Shown here: positions 40,418-50,623 of the stretch, piece after piece | Position numbering within the stretch: position 1 is the first letter of the stretch | Layout of the letters: every line of letters starts with the position of its first letter | From: Seminavis robusta | Taxonomy: Eukaryota > Bacillariophyta > Bacillariophyceae > Naviculales > Naviculaceae | DNA length: 64,000 nt | Reading direction: 5' to 3' | Assembly (NCBI GenBank): GCA_903772945.1 | Contig: CAICTM010000353.1 | Location: 1 to 64,000, forward strand | Notes under the pieces: model-generated | Seen by the model: the letters and a program-made list of their open reading frames with translations, nothing else | What the model was told of the DNA's origin: nothing | Database searches by the model: none | Translations under genes and position numbers: made by a program

Positions 40418-43025
40418 GTGAGTGAGTGAGAGTGAGTTTCTGTCGTTTCTGAAGCTCAGAAATTGGAAAACCATGCTTTGGGTTGACATCAGCGACTTGC
40501 TGAGACATCCAACAGCTAAGAGAAGAAGAATATTCACCTCCAGACGTTCCAAACCACGGTGACACTTGTTGCAGCACCATTCGCCAACAAAGGGGTGTCC
40601 CTTCATCTCAGCACCAAACATGACAGGCGTGACATCATCATCTGCATTCGGACAAGGCTTGGCCGCCACACCGGGAGCAGCAGGAGTATCAGGGCAGGAC
40701 CAGTCCTCTTCCATCGGTGAATGAGAGTTTATCCCATGTGCAGTCAGTATCTTTCCAAACTTGGCTTTCCCAAGAAATTCACGCAAGTAGACTCCTTCGG
40801 CATATCCAATCTTGAGGTCCTTGGAAACACCCAAGACATTTGGAGGGGCTCCAAGAAAGAACCCATTGGGCATTGCCATGATTCTGGCTTGGCGAAGGTT
40901 GTTGTTGTCATTCTCATCCTTCCCAGCATCATTTCCAAACGCCAGCCCCATGAGGAATGATCGCATCAAGGAACCGAGTTCCTCTTCATGTTCCGCAGAA
41001 AGATTTCCGCTCTGAACCAGCAGGCTGGTACCAGCTAGCTGCGCCTTGACACTTCGCTTGCGTGTCAGCACTTTCGTTTCCTCTGACATAGAACGAAAGT
41101 AAGAGGACACAACCATGATGCGATGCATGCTTGGTCTTTGCTTGCATGATACTCAGAGCACGTGGATCATCGGACAACAAGTCACTTTCCGACCTGAGAT
41201 TGAGGTTGTCTGCTAGCCACTCTGACTCGTAGGCTTCAGGCGCCAAGAGGGAACAGCGCTCCTTCCAATGACATAGTTGGTTGGCATCTCTTGTAGCCAA
41301 CGTGCAAGGAGAGGCCGCACAAAAGTTGCCAGTTCCTCTTGAGTTGGGTTGACGTAGGAATTGTAGTTGTCGTATCGAATAGCATCCAAAGCATTGCAAA
41401 TCCGCTCCTTGGTCATGTCATCCATCTCTTCATCGTCACTGTCACAATCTTCCAGAATTGCATTGAGTTTGTTGAGTAATGGCTCCAAATCTCGCTGGAC
41501 ACGTGGACAATAAGGAATCACATCCTGAATCACCCCAAGCTTTGGGCCAAAGACTGCTCCCCAGCGTTGGAACTTCACACATTCTCCGTCTGGCAATTTG
41601 CGAAGCAGTCGCCCTCGCCGTATAGCAAACATCCAGCTTCTCAATGTTGGCCAAGTGGTAATAAATGGAATCCCACCATTGGGAATATGAGCCATGCTGT
41701 CAAGGATACGACGGTCAAAAGTTGGCGGGGCTATCCGTGCTTTCTCTTGCTTGGTGGGTAGTTGCATCAATCGTTCACGGACGGTTCCAGTACAAGTGAC
41801 GTCCACAAGCATGAAGAGTCTCACAGAGCTGTAGAGCAATCAAGTGAACAACGGACAAGCGACGATCATTGTGCACAAACAGACCGGGCAATCCAAGATC
41901 CACAATTCGTTGAATGGTTTTTGGTGGCACTGCAGCAAGGCATCGTTCCAAATCCATCACCAAGGCAGCTACAGGCGCATTCTGCTTCATGGCCTGGTCA
42001 TGACATCCTACCAGTGACATGCCAATCTTTGTCTTCATGGCAGAGACAACGGTTGGCTTCTTCTTCTTTGTGTAGGCAACACCGTAGACTCCAGCAGTGT
42101 CAGAAGTTCCAGACTTGAGTCGAGCAATCTTCCACGTCAAGGCTGGATCTGTTTCATTTTGCATGGCAATGAACTTGCGCTCAAGAAAGCTTTGAAGAAT
42201 CTCGTCTAGCGACCGTAGCATGACATAGGTGGAGAAATCTTGTACTTGATTCAGCAGCTTATCGATCCCTGACTTGCGTTTGTAGCTTGCAAGACATTCT
42301 TCGACTGATGAGACTAGAGGAGGCTCTCCAAAGCTGTAGGTAGCACCCTTCCACTGGACAGTAGAAGATTTCACGGGAGTGGTGGTGGTGGGATCATCGG
42401 TCGCGTGATCGGTCGCATCGTCATTGTTGTTTTCGCTTGCAAGTCGGGATAGAGCGCTGTAGTAGTTGTTGCCGCTTCCCTCGTCTTCGTCTTTGTTGTC
42501 ATTGTTGTTTTTGCTTGCAGAACTGGATAGAGTGTTGTTGCTGCTGTTGTCGCTGTCGATCTCAAGATCGTCGTCGGCGGCAGCGGCGGCATGACTGGAT
42601 TTAGTGACACCAGCGCTAGCATTGGCCACAGTTCTGACGCTTGGTGTGGCGCTTGCACCGCCACGACTCTGTTTGTAGTTTCCATTGTTGTTTTGGTTGT
42701 TGTTGTTGCTGCTGCTATCGCTGCGGCCGGTGTGGTGGACTTGCACCGGACCATTTTCTTTCCCTGCGGCATTGCCGCTGTTGCAGGTCTTGGCGTGACC
42801 GGATTTAGAGACACCACCACTAGCATTGGCACCAGTGTTGGTGCCAGTGTTGCGACTACAATCAGTATTGTTGTTTTTGTTGCCTCTTTGGGCTAGAGGC
42901 TGTTGGACTCGAGGGCGATTGGATGAAGGAGGAAAAATCGAGTTTCTGTTTGAAGGAACCAGTGGAGCCAAAAGATCTCGAATATCGCGACATCCTTTTG
43001 CAGCTTTCTTCTTGTTGTTTGGCAT
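40394..43025 (-). pseudogene. Unknown repetitive gene, probably disrupted
   Basis: Three frames in series on the minus strand: 43025-41775 (from ATG 43025, MPNNKKKAAKGCRD), 41839-41213 and 41128-40394. The first is Asn/Ser-rich for 200 residues, then has a globular part (GATYSFGEPPLVS, SGIDKLLNQVQDFSTYVML, VMDLERCLAAVPPKTI). The second includes WPTLRSWMFAIRRGRLL and FQRWGAVFGPKLGV. The third has FFLGAPPNVLGVSKDLKIGY and a Cys pair (WCCNKCHRGLERL). Adjacent frames overlap or nearly touch without clear splice sites, which suggests frameshifts, though small introns are possible. A truncated relative lies at 38690-39290, so the family is repetitive. No known domain is recognised; the setting suggests a transposon-borne gene. 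Confidence 0.55.
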
Positions 43026-43333
43026 TGTACAATGACGATGTAGTCTAGTGACTGTCTTTGGCAAAGGGACAATGGTCCAAGGTTACAGTAGTGACAGATG
43101 GAGGTCCAACGAGCGCAAGTATTGACAGAGGTCAAAGGAGAGCAATGATAAAAAGTAACCGACGCGACTGAGAGCGATTTTCGAATTTCGAGCGATTTTG
43201 TGGGAGAGGGAGTTGTGTGAGGGAGAACGAACCGGCAGGTTTTGTATTTGTGACCTGGTTCTGTGGTACTCCTCTACAGAGGTCTACACAGACCGGCGGT
43301 TACAAATACAAACCAGCCGTTATCGTTCCCTTC

Positions 43334-43481
43334 AAAACAAACCTGCTACTTAGGGCCGGCTGTGCCCCATCGGTCTCCGGCCTGACCATCGGGCTGTCGG
43401 GCTTGCGCCCTCTCTTAAGCCCTCGGTCAGACCTCCGACCTTGGGTCCCTGCCTCAACCCCTAAGTAAGCCGGTTTGTTTT
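43334..43481. mobile_element. MITE-like inverted repeat
   Basis: Arms of about 22 bp (left: AAACAAACCTGCTACTTAGG at about 43335-43355; right: the complement, CCCCTAAGTAAGCCGGTTTG, at about 43458-43477) enclose about 100 GC-rich bases that are themselves partly self-complementary. No coding frame. It has the size and form of a non-autonomous DNA element. A second inverted pair around TGTATTTGT/ACAAATACA lies just to its left (43231-43318). Confidence 0.6.
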
Positions 43482-43593
43482 TAATAAGTTCGAACCTGAC
43501 CAAGAACAAAGAAAGAACACAGGAAATCCTACATATACCTGGTTGAGTCCGATAATAACATCCAAGCATGATATCGAAGCACGACTGGAGCGC

Positions 43594-43667
43594 CCACATA
43601 GCTCAGCTGGTTAGAGCACTTCATTCGTAATGAAGAGGTCCGTGGTTCGAACCCGCGTGTGGGCTTC
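43594..43667 (+). tRNA. tRNA-Thr (anticodon CGT)
   Basis: A complete 74-base cloverleaf. Acceptor arm GCCCACA pairs with TGTGGGC; D-arm GCTC/GAGC; anticodon stem CTTCA/TGAAG with loop TTCGTAA, anticodon CGT, reading ACG (Thr); T-loop TTCGAAC. No intron and no encoded CCA. Boxes A and B for polymerase III are present in the usual places. Confidence 0.93.
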
Positions 43668-43705
43668 AAGTTTTCCTATAATACATTTTTTCTACTGTCA
43701 TGGTT

Positions 43706-43768
43706 TCAGCTGGTTAGAGCACTTCATTCGTAATGAAGAGGTCCGTGGTTCGAACCCGCGTGTGGGCT
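43706..43768 (+). pseudogene. 5'-truncated tRNA-Thr(CGT) pseudogene
   Basis: From the D-loop to the 3' end (CAGCTGGTTAGAGC onward) it is identical to the tRNA at 43594-43667, but the 5' acceptor strand is replaced by unrelated bases, so the acceptor stem cannot form. The identity suggests a recent partial duplication. Confidence 0.85.
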
Positions 43769-45041
43769 AAGCTTTTCCACCATCAGCATCATCTTTTCTA
43801 TGCTGTCATGTTAGAGAGGGTGAGTTGTTTTTGCTTCTTGCCTGACACTTGCGCAGCTTCATTGCCTCCTTCCAAGCAATAGCTGCTTTGGATTTGGACA
43901 CACTTGAGTATGGGAATCTCGGAAAGCTTTGTTGGAGAGGGAGGACATCTAGCTAGCTGGGCAGTCTGCACGCTTCTGGAACTCGCCCTTTCAAAATAAG
44001 CAGTCTGTGGCTGAGGCAACGGCGGATAAACCTTCCTGTATTGCGATGGCAACAATCGCCCCCATCGCAACTAAAGTGCCAACAACCACGATGACATTCC
44101 GTATCTATCTCAGAAAACTCAAAAGAAACTCTTGGTGGACACTCGAAAAGCGGACACATCCCACGAACGGGACCAAAATTAGTCAGGGCGAATCAGACGC
44201 AACTTTCATTTCCCAAGGCATACGAAGGAACACATTACAATGCTCATCTTGGTTATATTTGGCTACTGTTGTTTGTTCTGATTGTTGCGGTTGTGCGAAG
44301 CCGAGAACAAACACGGTATTTTAAAATAGTTTGAGGGGCAAGACCAACTGTAAAACAAATTCTTGATGTCAAGTACGTGATCATTTATAAAGCAGCAAGG
44401 CTGTGTATTACACGTACCGAAACCAAGCAAAATCAACTTCCGAGTCCTGGATCCCGGTCCGAGAAACATCCGTGACTTACTATCTTATCTCCATCTCTAA
44501 TATGCGAACTCGTGACGAGCAAAAGCCAACTTGAAACATCATCAACTGCGTATCTTCAGCGCATACAACGGCAAGTTTGCAGGCCACGTCCATTTTGAAC
44601 CATGCAAAGAGCATCGACGGTGTTGGCTGATGCAGCTGCTCATGCTGACCTTTGGTCGTCGCTTGCGCAGTTGCCAGGTTGTATTGCCTGCGAAAGAGTA
44701 CAAGAAGGATCCGCTTTCTTCTTTGCTGACGACAGGCTTGAACAGGTTGCTACCAGCGCATGCCGATGACCACTGCTACCCTTTGTAGGAAGTAAGTAGT
44801 CGCTACCTCAGCGCAGTAGGAACTACGAATAGTTATCGATCTGGTCTGACGGCCGAATCGTCAAACGCAACATCATCGCTTTGAGTAGATCTAGCTAGGC
44901 TAGCTAGCAGTAGGCTCAAAAAAACTTGGCACGAAAGGGTAGCCTCTCCAAGTGCTCATTGTTCAATCATTGCAACCAAACATCAGGTCGCATCCATCTT
45001 TCATTAATCCAATTTTCAGTATCTGCAATTAATTAGTCAAG
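43769..45041. other. Non-coding region before the desaturase
   Basis: 1.27 kb with no supported gene. Several short frames (85-105 codons) have no recognisable domain. CTAGCTAG palindromes occur at about 43951 and 44891-44906. The last 100 bases before ATG 45042 are AT-rich (CAATTAATTAGTCAAG) and likely hold the desaturase promoter. Confidence 0.5.
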
Positions 45042-46502
45042 ATGGGCAAAGGAGGAGAAGCACCTTTCATTAACAAGAAGGCCAGTGAAGCTGCCGATGC
45101 TGCTGCCACCACCAAGAAAGCTTTCACTTTGGAAGAAGTGAGCAAGCATCGCTTCCCCCATGATGCTTGGGTGATCGACAATGACAAAGTCTATGATGTG
45201 TCGGATTGGTACGAGCATCCCGGTGGTGCCGTCATCTTCACACATGCAGGAGATGACATGACGGATATCTTTGCGGCATTTCATGCTGCAGGGTCTCGAA
45301 ACATGATGAAGAAGTTCTACATTGGCGATCTTATCAAGGAGAGCACGAACAAGGATAAACGACAGCTTGACTTTGAACGGGGATACCGTGACCTGAGAGC
45401 CAAGTTGATGGTCTTGGGCATGTTCCGCTCCAGCAAAGCCTTTTACGTGTACAAGTACCTCACCAACATTGGTATCTGGGCCCTGGCCAACTACTTGGTT
45501 GCCACCTCCGATAGCCCTGTTGTTCACTTGATCTCGGCATCCTTGATTGCTCTCTTTATGCAACAGAGTGGATGGCTGGCCCATGACCACTTGCATCACC
45601 AAGTGTTCAAGAACCGTCATTATGGTGACTACGGAGGTCTCTTGTGGGGAGGAGTCGCTCAAGGATACTCCATACAGTGGTGGAAGAACAAACACAATGG
45701 ACACCACGCCGTGACCAATCTTCACAGCTCTTCGGCGGCTGCTCAAGATGGTGATCCCGACATTGATACCATGCCTGTCTTGGCATGGTCTTTGAAGCAA
45801 GCTCAATCTTATCGGGAGTTGTCCGCGGATGGATCCGACTCGGCCATCACCAAGTTCTTCATTGGACACCAAGCTATCTTGTATGCGCCCATTCTCTTGC
45901 TGGCTCGCTTGTCTTGGATGCGCGAATCCTTCAAGGTCGCCTTTGGTCTTGGAGCTGCGACCGAGAATGCTGCGGAGGAGATGAAGCGAAAGGGACTCCA
46001 ATTCCCCATTGGGGAGAAGGTAGCTCTCTTGCTTCACTACACCTGGATGATCGCACTCAGTACTGGATTCGGACGCTTCTCGATCTTGCACTCCCTGGCC
46101 TACTTCCTCTTTGGAACCTGCGCCTGTGGTTTCCTCTTGGGTGTCGTCTTTGGATTGGGACACAACGGCATGGCCACCTATGACGCCGATGCCCGTCCTG
46201 ACTTCTGGAAGCTTCAAGTGACCACCACTCGTAATATCATTGGTGGACATGGCATTCCTCAGTTCATGGTGGACTGGTTGTGTGGTGGTCTGCAATATCA
46301 AGTTGAACACCACTTGTTCCCCACCATTCCTCGACACAACTTGCCGAAGACACATGAATTTGTGCATTCCTTCTGCAAGGAATGGGGAGTGACCTACCAC
46401 GCGACTGACTTGTTTGATGGAACCGTAGAGGTCATCAAGCACTTGCAAAACGTCTCGGACCAATTCGTTGTCGACTTTGTGATGGATGGACCTACTATGT
46501 AA
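45042..46502 (+). CDS. Delta-6 front-end fatty acid desaturase with N-terminal cytochrome b5 domain
   Basis: Single exon of 486 residues, ATG 45042 (MGKGGEAPF). The N-terminal cytochrome b5 domain has the haem motif HPGG at 59-62 and a second His near 81. Three histidine boxes follow: HDHLHH at 181-186, HNGHH at 218-222, and QVEHH at 420-424, where Gln replaces the first His, a mark of front-end desaturases. Long stretches (FTHAGDDMTDIFAAFHA, GHNGMATYDADARPDFWKL) are almost the same as in the Phaeodactylum delta-6 enzyme. It would introduce the delta-6 double bond into linoleic or alpha-linolenic acid in the ER, the first step toward EPA. Delta-6 rather than delta-5 or delta-8 is inferred from this resemblance. 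Confidence 0.9.
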   Translation: MGKGGEAPFINKKASEAADAAATTKKAFTLEEVSKHRFPHDAWVIDNDKVYDVSDWYEHPGGAVIFTHAGDDMTDIFAAFHAAGSRNMMKKFYIGDLIKESTNKDKRQLDFERGYRDLRAKLMVLGMFRSSKAFYVYKYLTNIGIWALANYLVATSDSPVVHLISASLIALFMQQSGWLAHDHLHHQVFKNRHYGDYGGLLWGGVAQGYSIQWWKNKHNGHHAVTNLHSSSAAAQDGDPDIDTMPVLAWSLKQAQSYRELSADGSDSAITKFFIGHQAILYAPILLLARLSWMRESFKVAFGLGAATENAAEEMKRKGLQFPIGEKVALLLHYTWMIALSTGFGRFSILHSLAYFLFGTCACGFLLGVVFGLGHNGMATYDADARPDFWKLQVTTTRNIIGGHGIPQFMVDWLCGGLQYQVEHHLFPTIPRHNLPKTHEFVHSFCKEWGVTYHATDLFDGTVEVIKHLQNVSDQFVVDFVMDGPTM

Positions 46503-48591
46503 ATACGCAAGAAGACACATCGCTATTAGGCTTACAACACGAGGCAAAGCAAGCATGAAGCAAACAAGTAAATGATAGAGTCCATATTATTTTGTATCGG
46601 ATGTAGTTGTATGTTGTCCAGCATCCGTAGTGGCACTAGATTTGAGCGTTCGTAAGGCAATTACACACATTTGCAAGTTGTGTCGCAGGTAATGGAAGGC
46701 ACCGTACTGGTGCTGTGCCTCTCTGGTTAGCCCCTGTTCCTCGCTGCTACAGTATCCAGTGAGAGCATCAACAAATCAGGGCGAAGCTTCTTCTACGTGT
46801 ATGCCTTGTCTTTGCTCATTACATGAATGATGAATTCGTGGCCTTCACCTGAAACTGGCTATCACGCTGCAAGGAACAGGAAAGCGGTCGAGCATGCCTT
46901 ACATTAGAGTCGAACCGGTAATGAGTAATGAAGCAGAAAAAAACTTTGTCCAGCCACCACATAGCCAGCAAATTGCGGCAATTACCTGTAAATGCACCCT
47001 TGTTGATCTGCTGGGATGCACTCAGAAGTGTACCGGTACGACAGGGCCAACACCATATATCCTGCCTTGCAACAACAGGCCCGCCACAGCCAGACCCAAC
47101 CCTCAGACCCTCGTCGAGGAACAGGAACTAATGTTGGACCTTCAGCTGGTCTATCTCCAGGTATGGTCCATCGCCTCGGTCAATTCCTGGTCTCACCTAC
47201 ACAAGGCCCAACTCTTGGAGCGGTATACTATTGCAACATGTTGTGCCGTCTGTTGGCTGTTGGAGCACACTCTTTTGCAGGTCTGGTGCTGAAATAAACA
47301 TGAGCAGCATCTGGGAATCCTATTTGGTCCGGAAGTACGGCGTGCGAAGATTTAAAGCACAAACTGTACCTGGTACGGTACCGTACGTGCGGTAATCGGT
47401 ACCGGTACACTATTAATAGCGGTACAGTAATAGCACCTCACGTTTGCTGGCTTTCAGATGCCAGCAGAAGATGTGAGTCACTAGTCAGATACGTGAATGA
47501 AGTCGATCATGGGCATCCAACCTTTCACGAGGACGGTTAACACATCCATCCCGATCTCTCCCTCTCACAAGATACCGAATGGAATCTCTAATCACAAGAA
47601 GGGGCAGCGCATACTGAAAGAAAAGAGCATTGATGGAGGAAGACTTCAAAATGACAACTGAGTCTGTTGCGGGCGATGTCTACAGGATTGCATTGGAAGG
47701 TGTACCGAAATCTCAGGCACGGCCAACACTGTCTGCTTATGCTCATCACTGGCTGATTGTCTGGTCCATCCTTGTGATGGTCTGGGTATTGAACCCGACC
47801 TGAACTCCCTGTGTCACAGGGTCGGTCTGGCCCAGTCAGGACGTGTTGAATTGAGGCTGGCAGAGCCCACAGGAGTCCCTTCGGGGTCTCTCTATGGGTC
47901 TCAGCATCACCCCCAACTTAGTGAATACCTAATGGTGACTACTAATGCATGCGTTGGTAAATAGCTTCTACTGGATCTGCAGGCTTCTTCGCAATGACCT
48001 CACACCAAATCATGCTACTAGCTACAGTAGCTAGTAGCAGGAAATGTGAGACTTGCGAGGTCGGCTCGTTTCAACGGAAGTCGTGATTTGATTTGGCGGC
48101 AGAGACGTCACCCGTCGTCATTGCACGCCGGGGCGCTTTTTATGGCTTGCGCGCGCTCACTCAGGTTGCTCGTTCGTATGTGCAGTACGTCAGTTGCGTT
48201 GGCTGCCCGAGATCAGCGTGTACTGTAGTTCTCTCGCTTATCAATCATTCACTCATCACAGACACAACAACACAACAAGCATACAGAAAACACCAAGCAG
48301 GAAAGACGAATCTACTGATAGTTTAATTAAAATTATCCAGCACCATGTTCATGTCTGAGCTCCCTAACTAAATCCCCTCCGACATCGACCAAAATCTCTG
48401 GCACGGCAAGTTCGAGCGCGACTAAGCCGCCAGCAACGCCCGAGCTCAATCGAGCATGCACTGGTATCTCTGGTGCAACCAGTCCGAGCGAAAGCCTTTC
48501 GGTCGCTCCCCGAACACCAGAAAAAACTTTGGCGGACGTTTTCCCTGAAGACGACCCGTCTTGCCCAAGCCCACCTCGTAAAAATCTCGAC
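46503..48591. other. Non-coding region with a Rep-element fragment
   Basis: 2.1 kb. Frames are short and none is supported. GGTACC/ACCGGT palindromes cluster at 47368-47415. A piece matching the 3' end of the Rep gene lies at 47588-47642. From about 48345 the frame of the papain-like gene is already open, so an upstream exon or longer start may lie in the last 250 bases. Confidence 0.5.
47588..47642 (+). mobile_element. Fragment of a second Rep-element copy (fossil)
   Basis: About 54 bases (beginning TCTAATCACAAGAAGGGGCA) match the 3' end of the Rep gene at about 53795-53850. It is a relic of a related copy, broken, with little else of that copy recognisable nearby. Confidence 0.75.
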
Positions 48592-49671
48592 ATGGATATT
48601 CAATCAGTCCATAAACGGATGCGTCCTCTCCTTTGGTTCAGAACTCCTGAATATCTAGAGAAACACGAACCAGACAGATACAAAAAAATGTGCTATTTGA
48701 TTGGTCAGAACCTTGACAAGGAGTTTTCACAGGGCATGGGCAAATTCAAGGTTATGGAACTGTTGTCAAAGAAGAGTCCAGTCGGGAAGCGCTTTCACGC
48801 GTTGTACAGCGCTAAGGGAGACGAATTGACACCACCAAAATGTGAAGAAAAGGAAACGTTCCAGCTTTACCTGGAAACACACTTTCCTGAGTATTTGAAT
48901 AGCGGTGGCTGTGGCGGACATGCCGCTAATCACTTCACCATCTTCGACGAGAACCCTGACCATCCCAACATGGAACCTTTTTACAGATTTCAGCTCTCGG
49001 GGAATTGCTTTCTCCAAGCTCCCATCTTGATGCTTTGGTATCTGGCCCTATGGTACGACAAAGACAAAGCCGCAGCGGATGTGCCGTTGATCCACCTTTC
49101 GCGATACGCACGAAACACTTTTGAGAGCAAATTTCTGTATGAATATCTTTTTAATGACGCTGGCGGAGAATCCTGGTTGGTGATATCCAAACTCATAACA
49201 GATCGTACACGCATGGAGCATATGATTGAATACACTTCTTCCTACGAGGACGTCCTCGATTTTCTTAAGAAGCATGGCCCGGCGGTTGTGGAACTGGACA
49301 ATGTGCCTCTCGAAGACTTTTGCAAACCAAATAAGTTCCATTATACCACACTCCCAAAAATGGACAAGACCAAGAAGACGGAGATGGGTGGTCATTCGAT
49401 GCTTCTTGTCGGGGTTCGACAGGATGAAGCCCGCCAAACCTTTTTTCTACTTCAAAACTGGTGGGAGGGGAAGCTGTTTGTTGAAGTACGCAACGACTAT
49501 CTCATCACTATAGCAGGCGATCGATATGGCTTTCGTTTCATTAAGGCGGCGTTTGAACTGAAGGATGAGGCCCAGGTTTATGCTCAGCCTCGTACCGAGG
49601 GAGCCCGCAACGCACAGTCCTCGCCTTTGCTCGAACGGCAATTTCGTCAACAGGGTGTCAAACAGCGTTAG
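48592..49671 (+). CDS. Papain-like cysteine-peptidase-fold protein
   Basis: 359 residues from ATG 48592; the frame is open upstream to about 48345, so the N-terminus may be longer or spliced. A papain-like arrangement is visible: a Cys before a helix (LSGNCFLQAPILMLWYLALWY), a His in a beta-turn (MGGHSMLLVGVR) and an Asn/Trp motif (FLLQNWWEGK), resembling the Cys-His-Asn order and the His-x-Val-Gly and Asn-x-Trp surroundings of C1 peptidases. No signal peptide is seen. It lies just ahead of the Rep/RusA/recombinase block and might belong to it, since a Rep fragment occurs on its other side, but a host gene is equally possible. Confidence 0.55.
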   Translation: MDIQSVHKRMRPLLWFRTPEYLEKHEPDRYKKMCYLIGQNLDKEFSQGMGKFKVMELLSKKSPVGKRFHALYSAKGDELTPPKCEEKETFQLYLETHFPEYLNSGGCGGHAANHFTIFDENPDHPNMEPFYRFQLSGNCFLQAPILMLWYLALWYDKDKAAADVPLIHLSRYARNTFESKFLYEYLFNDAGGESWLVISKLITDRTRMEHMIEYTSSYEDVLDFLKKHGPAVVELDNVPLEDFCKPNKFHYTTLPKMDKTKKTEMGGHSMLLVGVRQDEARQTFFLLQNWWEGKLFVEVRNDYLITIAGDRYGFRFIKAAFELKDEAQVYAQPRTEGARNAQSSPLLERQFRQQGVKQR

Positions 49672-50206
49672 TGGTCGAAAATACGGTATGACAGTGTCGG
49701 GAGTTACTTTTACGAGAGGGGAGATCTCGTAAACGGAAATAGTTTCAAAAATTCATAGTAACGTATTATTATTCATTACAAGTGCGAGAGAGAACCACGG
49801 AGCCTGTGATGAGGGCTTCCGGCGGACATGTAGGCCTTTATGCGGGATGGCATCGGCCATGGTGATTGGGACTTCTATCTGGAGGGCAGTAGTTCTTCAG
49901 AAAGCAATTCAAATGGTTCAGAGCATTCTTCTGCTTGTTCTTGGCGGAGGCAAGGCGCTCTTCCATTGCATCGTTGTAGCGGACTGGTGGTGGCGGCGGC
50001 GAAGGGGAAGGGGACGACATGGGTGTGATTTCTGGCTGCCCCGTAAAGCTGGAAATGGCGTGACGAAACCTCTACTTCAAAGAAGTGATGTTGGGTTGTT
50101 GGTTTGGGCGGGGTCGGGGTTCGAGGTTGTTGCAATCCGTTGGTGTGTTGGGTTGGGCGGGTCGGGTTCGAGTGTTGTTGTGGATGCAAGAAGATTGTGT
50201 TGATGG
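49672..50206. other. Decayed stretch at the left part of the Rep block
   Basis: No whole gene. On the minus strand 49838-50020 there is a piece resembling the N-terminus of the recombinase at 56598-57524. The rest is G/T-rich simple sequence (GTTGTTGTTGG, GGGTTGGGCGGGTCGG). Confidence 0.5.
49838..50020 (-). mobile_element. Fragment of a second tyrosine recombinase copy (fossil)
   Basis: The residues KQKNALNHLNCFLKNYC match KQRKALNHFNYFLKGYC near the start of the recombinase at 56598-57524, preceded by a similar spacing from the start. The copy is broken and only this piece is recognisable. Confidence 0.65.
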
Positions 50207-50515
50207 ATGGAGGGGTCGAGGTTGTTGTTGGATTTGTTGTATGCAAGAGGGGTTGTCGATATCAAGCTATTCATGAGAAGGCCAAACACTCATTTCAAAG
50301 GCGGTGACAGGTTGAAACCGCTCAAGACAAACCTACCCATCGCTCACACCGTCGCGCCGGGCATCGACAACCTAGTCAAGTTTGTACTGGATGGGATGAA
50401 CAAGTTGGTTTATCAAGACGATAAGCAAGTGGTCAAGTTGGTTGCGTGTAAACTATACGACTCGGAGAGAGGTTGTGATGGCAGGACGGTTGTTGAGGTT
50501 ACAAAATTTGACTGA
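50207..50515 (+). CDS. RusA-type Holliday-junction resolvase (part)
   Basis: The frame ends at TGA 50515. The readable domain covers about 85 residues: VVDIKLFMRRPNTHF, then a HT-x-PxID-type motif (HTVAPGIDNLVKFVLDGMN) and VYQDDKQVVKLVACKLYD. The run of Asp in GIDNL, VLDG and YQDDKQV is the RusA active-site pattern, found in phage, large DNA viruses and some plasmids, where the enzyme resolves branched DNA. The first in-frame ATG of the clear part is at 50273, but the strand before it also fits the family, so the start is uncertain. Next to the Rep and recombinase genes it points to a replicating element. Confidence 0.7.
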   Translation: MEGSRLLLDLLYARGVVDIKLFMRRPNTHFKGGDRLKPLKTNLPIAHTVAPGIDNLVKFVLDGMNKLVYQDDKQVVKLVACKLYDSERGCDGRTVVEVTKFD

Positions 50516-50548
50516 AAAGCGATTTTATAAAAAAAACAATCAACTACG

Positions 50549-50570
50549 GGATGGGTAGCCTATCCCATCC
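50549..50570. other. Hairpin between RusA and the next frame
   Basis: GGATGGG at 50549-50555 pairs with CCCATCC at 50564-50570 around an 8-base loop. It lies 34 bases after the RusA stop and 25 bases before a TATA-like box. It may be a transcript-end hairpin or a replication structure. Confidence 0.5.
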
Positions 50571-50594
50571 GGACGTAAAGACACCATCAGCTCA

Positions 50595-50602
50595 TATATA
50601 AA
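50595..50602 (+). promoter_or_regulatory. TATA box before the frame at 50624
   Basis: TATATAAA lies 22 bases upstream of ATG 50624. It is an unusually clear TATA box for this window and supports the frame that follows. Confidence 0.55.
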
Positions 50603-50623
50603 CGCATCGGCCGCTTATTCAGT

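Noticed and set aside
44531-44788. Small frame with a possible start
   Set aside because: No domain, and competing frames of similar length exist; not supported as a gene.
45033-46556. 507-codon frame on the minus strand
   Set aside because: It lies exactly opposite the delta-6 desaturase and has no domain; it is a shadow of the codon use of the true gene.
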